IMG/VR virus record: IMGVR_UViG_3300025872_000172
Location: 1 to 33,437 of that record
DNA from: a virus
Length of the DNA stretch: 33,437 nt
Strand: one strand, 5' to 3'
The translations under genes and the position numbers were made by a program. The notes under the pieces were generated by a model, which was not told the origin of the DNA, made no database searches, and was given only the letters and a program-made list of their open reading frames with translations. Of the stretch, positions 28,831 through 33,437 are shown piece by piece; the first letter of the stretch is position 1, and the number at the start of each line of letters is the position of its first letter.

Positions 28831-29195
28831 TTGATGCCTCGCAGGTAGATGATCTCGCGCACGATTGCCGCTTTGTCGGCGTAGGGTATAATGACCAGGA
28901 ACTGCTCGGCCAGCGTGGCGTTGTAGGCCTCGACCTTGCGGGTGACGGCGGTGAATTTGGCGTCGGTGTAGCGCACCTTGGGCACGTCAGCCTGCACCGT
29001 GTCGAAGGGCAGCAGGTTGATGACCTTGGTGACGCGTTGCACCTCGGCAAGGTACAGCTTGGCCAGCTCAACCTTGGGCTTGGCAAGCAGCACGGCGGTG
29101 GTGCTGTCGGGTGTCAGTGTGGTGCTGTCGGGCACCTGGGCGGTGGCCAGCTGTGCGCTCAGCGCAAGGGTGGCCAAAAGTAGGGAGGGGCTCAT
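28827..29195 (-). CDS. Exported 122-aa protein with a signal peptide
   Basis: The start is the ATG at 29195 (MSPSLLLATLALSAQLATAQ), 2 bp after the upstream TGA. An in-frame TTG lies 6 bp further upstream. Residues 1-19 are a typical signal peptide with cleavage after ATA. The mature part begins with a Thr/Ser/Asp linker, followed by helical segments (VELAKLYLAEVQRVTKVINL, VTRKVEAYNATLAEQF). No membrane segment at the C-terminus and no lipobox are seen. It is next to two other membrane-linked genes, so a periplasmic lysis role is likely but unproven. Confidence 0.68.
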   Translation of the reverse strand: MSPSLLLATLALSAQLATAQVPDSTTLTPDSTTAVLLAKPKVELAKLYLAEVQRVTKVINLLPFDTVQADVPKVRYTDAKFTAVTRKVEAYNATLAEQFLVIIPYADKAAIVREIIYLRGIK

Positions 29196-29197
29196 GG

Positions 29198-29620
29198 TCA
29201 AAGGTTGGTGATGAGGAAGCCGGCAGCCAGCGCGGCGATTATGAGGTGCAGGCGGCGGCGCTCCTTGCGGGTTTTCAGCACCAGCGCCCGGTGCTGGGCG
29301 GTTTGGTCAAGGATGACCCGCTCGGCCTCGTCCATGTGGCGGTCGCAGGTGTTCAGCCGTTGGGTGGTGAGGGTCAGCAGGCTGTCTTGGATGTCCATAA
29401 TAGCCTCGTGCAGGATGGCGAGGCTGTCGCACTCTTTGGCTTGCAGCTTTAGCACGTCGTACTGCGCCAGCTCGGCCAGGGCCTGCTCAATTAAGTCACG
29501 CCGGATGCAAAGCACGCCGGGCGGCTTATTGCCCGAGGGTGTCGGTGGTGTAGCGGTCTGACAATAGGCGCTCGATGTCAGCGTCAGTGTAGCGGCGATA
29601 GTCGCGAGCAGCAGCTTCAT
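29198..29620 (-). CDS. Signal-peptide protein with a C-terminal membrane segment (lysis/spanin-like)
   Basis: Encodes 140 aa. The start is the ATG at 29620 (MKLLLATIAATLTLTSSAYC), inside the end of the upstream gene (95-bp overlap, different frame). Residues 1-21 are a signal peptide; residues 60-115 are a charged helix (LIEQALAELAQYDVLKLQAK, ILHEAIMDIQDSLLTLTTQR); residues 121-137 are hydrophobic (LHLIIAALAAGFLITN). This N-signal/coiled-coil/C-TM layout is common in small Bacteroidota phage proteins thought to act in lysis. The overlapping-gene arrangement recalls Rz/Rz1. No lipobox is present (SAYC is not a classic one). Confidence 0.62.
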   Translation of the reverse strand: MKLLLATIAATLTLTSSAYCQTATPPTPSGNKPPGVLCIRRDLIEQALAELAQYDVLKLQAKECDSLAILHEAIMDIQDSLLTLTTQRLNTCDRHMDEAERVILDQTAQHRALVLKTRKERRRLHLIIAALAAGFLITNL

Positions 29621-29927
29621 GGGCTTGGCGTTTAAGGTTTTGGATGCGGTCAAGGGTTTCCTGGGTGGTGGTTTCGATGTTGTCGAGGCTGTCGCTGAGC
29701 AAAAATACGCGCTTGCGAAACAAGTCCATGCTGCGCTTGTAGTCGTCGCGCTCAAGGGTGAGCTGGTCGATTTCCTCTTGCAGCACGTTGGTGATGCCGG
29801 TGCCCTCCGGGTCGGTTTCGGGCGGGTCGGTGTGGCCGATTAACCACACCAGGGCGACGGTGGCGGCGATGGCGATGAGGCCGATGACCACCAAGGTGCG
29901 CCCGTAGGGGGTGAGCTTTGCGTTCAT
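29526..29927 (-). CDS. i-spanin-like membrane coiled-coil protein
   Basis: Encodes 133 aa. Residues 10-31 form one membrane segment (TLVVIGLIAIAATVALVWLI); the rest is a periplasmic coiled coil (LQEEIDQLTLERDDYKRSMD, FLLSDSLDNIETTTQETLDR). This is the outline of an Rz-type i-spanin, which joins inner and outer membranes in lysis with the overlapping downstream partner. It lies directly after the large terminase rather than beside the endolysin. Function inferred from topology and overlap. Confidence 0.62.
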   Translation of the reverse strand: MNAKLTPYGRTLVVIGLIAIAATVALVWLIGHTDPPETDPEGTGITNVLQEEIDQLTLERDDYKRSMDLFRKRVFLLSDSLDNIETTTQETLDRIQNLKRQAHEAAARDYRRYTDADIERLLSDRYTTDTLGQ

Positions 29928-29948
29928 GCGGTCAAAAATAATGTGTTT

Positions 29949-31121
29949 TTAATTACGGCCCACGATCCTGCTTCGGATTTTTGCACCATCCTGCCCCACC
30001 AGGTAGGTCGCGGCGTAGCGCGTGGCGTCTTGGGCATGGTTCCAAAGGTCCACCGGCACGTTGAGGCTCTTGCCGTCGCGGTCGGTACGCCACCGGTAGT
30101 TGCGGGCCTCCTTGATCCAGTTGGTGCTGCGCTTGGTCACCTGCATGCGGCGTTGCAGTAGGGTGTCGATGCCGTTGCGCACGCTGTCGGCGCCCTTCTC
30201 AGCCGGCACGGCTCGCAGGCCTGCCAGGTTGAGCTCGGCGATGGTGCGCGGCTCGGCGCTGTCGCACACCAGGATGGCCTTGGCGGTTTCGGGGTCGGCC
30301 AGCAGGAAACGGGCAAGGTCGGCGGTGGTGACGCCGGTGCGATACAGCAGCTCGTCGATGTGCAGCACGCCGTCGCTCAGCCGCACGTCCACCACGGCGG
30401 TCGGGTCGTTGGTGAAGCCGAAGTCGATGCCGATGCACCGGCGGGGGCTTGCCGGTATGGTGTCGCTGGTCACCCAGTTGGTGTAGATTACGCCCTCGAG
30501 GTTGCCCACCTCGCCCTCGCCGTACACGCGCCACCAGTTGGGGTCACGATCGCGGCGGGCCTCGATGTCGGCCCGGATGGCGGGGTCGAGCTGGCCGTTG
30601 TCGCGGTAGGTGCTTTTGATAAACACGGTGCGCGGGTCGGGCTCGGCCAGCAGGTGCTCATGCACCCAAAAGGAAGCCACGGGGTTGAAGTCTAAAAAGG
30701 TCGCCACCTTGGTGCGCACCGCCAGCTCGTTGAAGGCCTCGAAGGTGATGTTATTGGCCTCGTTGATAAATAGCAGGTCCCGGCGTGCGCCGCGCAGCTT
30801 ATGGGCTTGGTCGGCTGGGAAAAACTGCACCACGCTGCCCAGCACGTGCAGCTCGTTGGTGCTCTTGTTGTGGATCTCCTCGCTGTACATGCCCTCGGCC
30901 CGCATGATCCCGATAAAGTCGCGCATGGCGCCGCGCTTGAGGTGTGGCAGGCTTTCGGCCACCACGCTGATGAGCAGGCCGGGGCGCTTGGCGGCGATGA
31001 GCAGCAGCAGTTGCAGGATGCTGTAAGTTTTCGAGCTCGAGGTGCCGCCCTGGTTTACGATGTAGCGGGCGCCGTCGCGGTAGGCCAGCAGGTTGCGCTT
31101 GAAAACGGCGGTCGGCTTCAC
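29949..31121 (-). CDS. terL: Terminase large subunit (PBSX/Terminase_3-type)
   Basis: Encodes 390 aa. It packages DNA into the prohead by ATP hydrolysis and cuts concatemers. Walker A: GGTSSSKT (25-32). Walker B: LLFINE (116-121), Glu121 being the catalytic acid. The RNase H-like nuclease shows Asp233 in GIDFGFTNDP, Asp287 in LVCDSAEPRTI and Asp365 in LWNHAQDATRYA. The length is near the usual 400-430 and complete. The GTG start overlaps the small-subunit TGA (GTGA). Confidence 0.95.
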   Translation of the reverse strand: MKPTAVFKRNLLAYRDGARYIVNQGGTSSSKTYSILQLLLLIAAKRPGLLISVVAESLPHLKRGAMRDFIGIMRAEGMYSEEIHNKSTNELHVLGSVVQFFPADQAHKLRGARRDLLFINEANNITFEAFNELAVRTKVATFLDFNPVASFWVHEHLLAEPDPRTVFIKSTYRDNGQLDPAIRADIEARRDRDPNWWRVYGEGEVGNLEGVIYTNWVTSDTIPASPRRCIGIDFGFTNDPTAVVDVRLSDGVLHIDELLYRTGVTTADLARFLLADPETAKAILVCDSAEPRTIAELNLAGLRAVPAEKGADSVRNGIDTLLQRRMQVTKRSTNWIKEARNYRWRTDRDGKSLNVPVDLWNHAQDATRYAATYLVGQDGAKIRSRIVGRN

Positions 31122-31573
31122 AGCTGATCGATGGCTCCGGTGATGTCGCTATCGGTGGTCACCACCCGGATGGCGATGGGGTTGCCGGCGCCGCTTATTT
31201 CGGTGCGCTCGATGTAGCCCCGCGCCTTGCCCTTGGTTTTGAGGTAGAAGATGGTGCAGGCGTCGGAGCCCTCGGCGATGCGCTGGTGCAGCTTGCTCTC
31301 GGCGAAGTCGAGCGCCACGCCTTGCAGCTCGTCGTACTTGGCCCTGAAGTCGGGGTCGTTTTTGAGCCAGCTGTACACGGTGCTGCGCTCGATGCCGAGC
31401 TTGCGGCAGGCGGTGGTCACCACGCCCAGGGTGCTCTCGAGGGCCTCCAGCAGGCGCTGCTTGCGGATTTCGGTGGCCAGCGGTTGGGTGCGCTCCTCGG
31501 TGCGCTCGACCGGCAGGGCTTGCACCTCGGCGGGTTTTTTATTGCGTTTTATTTTGTCCACGGTTTTGGTCAT
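31118..31573 (-). CDS. terS: Terminase small subunit (HTH)
   Basis: Encodes 151 aa. After a charged N-terminus (about 1-35), residues 36-75 hold a homeodomain-like helix-turn-helix (RLLEALESTLGVVTTACRKL, GIERSTVYSWLKNDPDFRAK), then a helical oligomerisation region with the family block FAESKLHQRIAEG and ACTIFYLKTKGKARGYIER. It recognises the packaging site and feeds DNA to the large subunit. The ATG at 31573 overlaps the upstream TGA; the stop overlaps the large-subunit GTG. Confidence 0.9.
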   Translation of the reverse strand: MTKTVDKIKRNKKPAEVQALPVERTEERTQPLATEIRKQRLLEALESTLGVVTTACRKLGIERSTVYSWLKNDPDFRAKYDELQGVALDFAESKLHQRIAEGSDACTIFYLKTKGKARGYIERTEISGAGNPIAIRVVTTDSDITGAIDQL

Positions 31574-32865
31574 GGCTTGGGCTCCTGCTCATGGGTGTAG
31601 GGCTTCCCGTTTTTTGTGATGGTAAGGGTGGGGTCGAGCTTCAGCATGCGGTCGAGAATGACCTGGCAGTACTGTGGGTCAAGCTCGATGCCGTAGCACT
31701 GGCGATTTAATTGGTGGCAAGCTACCATGGTACTGCCGGATCCGAGAAAAGGGTCAAGGACTAAGCTGCCCATTTTGCTGCTGTTTTTTATAAGTGGAGC
31801 TAGGAGCAAAATTGGCTTCATGGTTGGGTGCTCCTTGTTTGCGCTCGGTTTGTTCGCACGAAGTACGGTTGTAGGTATTTTTTGTGCAAAGATTTTTTCT
31901 AGCAAAGTTTTCATTTCGTCCTTGGTCATTTTTTTTATGTCGATGACGTCCTCGATGACCGTGCTTTTTGTTCGCTCCTCAGTAAAGTAGTGTGCTGCAC
32001 CTTCTTTCCACCCGTATAGGCATGATTCGTGCTGCCACTGATAATCCTGGCGTCCCATAACAAAGCTATTTTTTACCCATACCAAGCACTGCTTCAAAAG
32101 CAAGCCGGATTTATTAAATTGATTTCTGAATTGCGTTTCAGGGGAGCCCGGCGGGCTCCACACGTATAAAGCACCGCCTGGTTTTAGGTTTTGTTTAGCG
32201 TTGTTAAAAAAGTCCAAAAGAAAAGTATCAAAGTTTTCGTCGCTTTGTTTGTCATTCATAATTTTAAGTCCGGTGCCACCCTCATAGTTGACGTTATAGG
32301 GCGGGTCGGTCATAACTAGGTCGGCGTTTTTACTGTCCATTATTTTTTCCCAGTCCTGCGCTTTTGTGCTATCGCCACAAAGCAGGCGATGTGTGCCGAT
32401 GACAAAAAGGTCGCCGGCTTTGATGTCGGTTTTTATTTCCTCGGGTATCTCATAGCCGTCCTCTTGTGTTTCGGGTTCCTTTTCAATTATTTCCGGCAGG
32501 TCAAGGCCCCACTCCACCAGCTCGGTGGTGTCCCACTCGTTGGCCAGCAGCTCCCAATCCCACTCGCCGAAGCCCACGTTGTCCTTGATGATAAACTCGC
32601 GCTCCTGGTCGGCGCTGAGCCCTTCAGCCCGCACCACGGGCACCTGCTTGAGGCCTGCGGCCTTGCAGGCTTGCAGGCGCATGTTTCCACCCAGCACGGT
32701 GCCGGCGGCGTTGACCACGATGGGGCGCAGCTCCAGCATCCATGGCGCGTCCTTGATGCTTTGGGTGAGCTGCTTAAACTTGGGCTCGCGTATGAGGCGC
32801 GGGTTGGTGGGGTTGGGGTGGATGGTGTCGATGTCCACCCAGGTCGGTGTTGGTGCTGGTTTCAT
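31570..32865 (-). CDS. ParB-like domain fused to a beta-class DNA methyltransferase
   Basis: Encodes 431 aa from the ATG at 32865, overlapping the TGA of the DUF1064 gene. Residues 1-120 are ParB/sulfiredoxin-like (IHPNPTNPRLIREPKFKQL, GGNMRLQACKAAG at 59-71). Residues 150-400 are the methyltransferase: DPPY at 187-190 (motif IV) comes before DPFLGSGS at 371-378 (motif I) and GIELDP; this order is that of beta-class N6-adenine/N4-cytosine enzymes. It probably protects or marks phage DNA before packaging. The segment 31801-32400 is about 44% GC by hand count against about 60% elsewhere, so the catalytic part seems recently acquired. No partner nuclease of a restriction system is seen. Confidence 0.9.
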   Translation of the reverse strand: MKPAPTPTWVDIDTIHPNPTNPRLIREPKFKQLTQSIKDAPWMLELRPIVVNAAGTVLGGNMRLQACKAAGLKQVPVVRAEGLSADQEREFIIKDNVGFGEWDWELLANEWDTTELVEWGLDLPEIIEKEPETQEDGYEIPEEIKTDIKAGDLFVIGTHRLLCGDSTKAQDWEKIMDSKNADLVMTDPPYNVNYEGGTGLKIMNDKQSDENFDTFLLDFFNNAKQNLKPGGALYVWSPPGSPETQFRNQFNKSGLLLKQCLVWVKNSFVMGRQDYQWQHESCLYGWKEGAAHYFTEERTKSTVIEDVIDIKKMTKDEMKTLLEKIFAQKIPTTVLRANKPSANKEHPTMKPILLLAPLIKNSSKMGSLVLDPFLGSGSTMVACHQLNRQCYGIELDPQYCQVILDRMLKLDPTLTITKNGKPYTHEQEPKP

Positions 32866-33215
32866 GCGGTTTTGATTTCGATGCCATGGCAGGCGGCCAT
32901 GAGCTTGCGCTTGATTGTAAACAGCTGACCGGCGGGGGTGCTCTTGCCCTTGGCCAGCAGGTACGGGTTTTTGAAGTCCACCACCTCGCGGCGCCCGTCG
33001 GCATAGGTCACCACGAAGTCGGCGCGGTAGGTGGTGATGAGCTGGCCGGCGACCTCCAGCCGGTAGCTCACCTGCCGGTCGATGTCCACCACCCGGTGCT
33101 CCGGGTCGGTGGCTTGGCGCAGCAGGTTGAGCTTGACCCAATGGCGGTACTCGCCCAGGCTGTCGAAGCTGCCCTCGGCGGTGCGCACCTTATTGCTGTT
33201 GTACTTGGTCGGCAT
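32862..33215 (-). CDS. DUF1064-like phage nuclease-type protein
   Basis: Encodes 117 aa from the ATG at 33215 (MPTKYNSNKV). The 10-codon extension upstream runs into the terminator and is unlikely. The layout (GSFDSLGEYRHWVKLNLLRQ with Glu22, YRADFVVTYADGRREVVDFK with Asp66, Asp80 and Lys82) is the PD-(D/E)xK-like pattern of DUF1064 proteins, small phage proteins related to nucleases or Holliday-junction resolvases. It lies upstream of the methylase and terminase genes, next to the packaging functions. Catalysis is inferred from the motif. Confidence 0.8.
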   Translation of the reverse strand: MPTKYNSNKVRTAEGSFDSLGEYRHWVKLNLLRQATDPEHRVVDIDRQVSYRLEVAGQLITTYRADFVVTYADGRREVVDFKNPYLLAKGKSTPAGQLFTIKRKLMAACHGIEIKTA

Positions 33216-33228
33216 GTGGCAAAAATAA

Positions 33229-33256
33229 AGCAAAAAGGGCGACACGTGGCCGCCCT
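33229..33256 (-). terminator. Intrinsic terminator at the early/late junction
   Basis: Arms AGGGCG and CGCCCT (33236-33241, 33251-33256) with a 9-nt loop are followed on the minus strand by T5 (complement of 33231-33235, after the arm) and GCTTTATTTTT. It ends the early operon as it comes around the circle, just before the DUF1064 gene. Confidence 0.8.
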
Positions 33257-33437
33257 GCTTTGCTACGGCTTGCGGTGGGCGTACACCTCAGCCCAAAGGC
33301 GGGCCAGGTGCTCGGTGACGTTTACGGTGTAGTGTTGCAGCCACTCGCGGGTGATAAACACCTGCGCGGCGAGGCCGGTGCGGTTGGTCTTGGATGGCAG
33401 CGCCTCGGCCAGCACGTCCCGGATGCGGGGCAGGTAG
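33236..33437. repeat. Right copy of the 202-bp terminal repeat
   Basis: Matches 1-202 without gaps, with 19 mismatches confined to 33257-33329 (positions 22-94 of the left copy). The last 108 bp are identical. It includes the terminator and the 3' end of the gene also found at 28-498. Confidence 0.85.
33263..33437 (-). CDS. Partial 3' end of the gene also seen at 28-498 (variant copy)
   Basis: 58 codons in frame from the window edge to a TAG at 33263. The first 38 residues (YLPRIRDVLAEALPSKTNRT, GLAAQVFITREWLQHYTV) equal the other copy, and the last 20 differ at several positions (TEHLARLWAEVYAHRKP). It is cut by the edge. In a circular genome this would be the same gene as 28-498 in another variant; otherwise it is a second paralogue. 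No other function can be assigned. Confidence 0.6.
   Translation of the reverse strand, partial: YLPRIRDVLAEALPSKTNRTGLAAQVFITREWLQHYTVNVTEHLARLWAEVYAHRKP

Noticed and set aside
29933-29940. Possible -7 boxes at 29933, 33220, 19412, 3905 and 7190 (complement TAnnTTTG)
   Set aside because: None has a TTG at 19-20 bp upstream. Most overlap terminator T-runs or coding sequence, so they are probably chance matches.
1-33437. Integrase, CI-like repressor or attachment site
   Set aside because: No tyrosine or serine recombinase motif was found in any supported gene. The small HTH genes lack the protease or dimer domains of CI-type repressors, and no att-like repeat was recognised.

Overview
The window looks like an essentially complete tailed-phage (Caudoviricetes, siphovirus-type) genome of about 33.2 kb from a GC-rich member of the Bacteroidota. 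Host evidence: the three promoter-like sites I can find match the Bacteroidota consensus (TTG, 19-20 bp, TAnnTTTG). Gene starts have A/C-rich leaders and no Shine-Dalgarno sequence. Several proteins (DUF6712-like adaptor, DUF6633-like early protein, Cys-rich miniprotein, signal-peptide/C-terminal-TM lysis proteins) are of types I know from Bacteroidota phages. GC looks to be about 60% except in one DNA-methylase segment. Every supported gene lies on the minus strand, so the genome reads from high to low coordinates. The last 202 bp repeat the first 202 bp without gaps (21 identical, then 73 bp with 19 mismatches, then 108 identical), as expected for a circularly closing or terminally redundant molecule of about 33,235 bp sampled from two sequence variants.

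Early region (about 6.8 kb down to 28). Two near-identical promoters (5080-5140 and 6724-6781), each flanked by the same two inverted repeats, drive leftward transcription. The one at 6.7 kb feeds a single small gene ending in a strong terminator. Two more small genes follow, then a bidirectional terminator at 5.7 kb and a winged-helix-like gene. The promoter at 5.1 kb starts a long operon: ERF-type single-strand annealing protein, small unknown genes, a replication initiator-like protein with iteron-like repeats inside its gene (candidate origin), a DUF6633-like protein, a helix-turn-helix protein and several small genes. It ends at a terminator at the circle junction.

Late region (33.2 kb down to about 6.8 kb). 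The order is a DUF1064 nuclease-like protein, a ParB-DNA methyltransferase fusion, small and large terminase, three small exported or membrane lysis-type proteins, an AT-hook/RHH-like protein and a Cys-rich miniprotein. The tail module follows: an assembly chaperone with a clear -1 frameshift site, completion proteins, two large tail proteins and the tape measure. Then come a small HTH protein, a ClpP-type prohead protease with a nested scaffold, the capsid protein, a membrane-anchored tube-like protein, portal and adaptor. Fibre proteins (beta-helix, carbohydrate-binding-like, EF-hand-like and glycine-rich) and a lysis cassette (XhlA-like, M15 endopeptidase, holin-like, 32-aa TM peptide) end at a terminator. 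A last group of small unknown genes, including a 19-residue Trp-rich micro-ORF, runs to 6.8 kb.

The tail module lies upstream of the head module, and the portal lies downstream of the capsid; both are unusual. I recognise no integrase, excisionase, CI-like repressor, DNA polymerase, reverse transcriptase, tRNA or CRISPR array. If the circle is complete, the phage is probably strictly lytic or carries an unrecognised lysogeny system.
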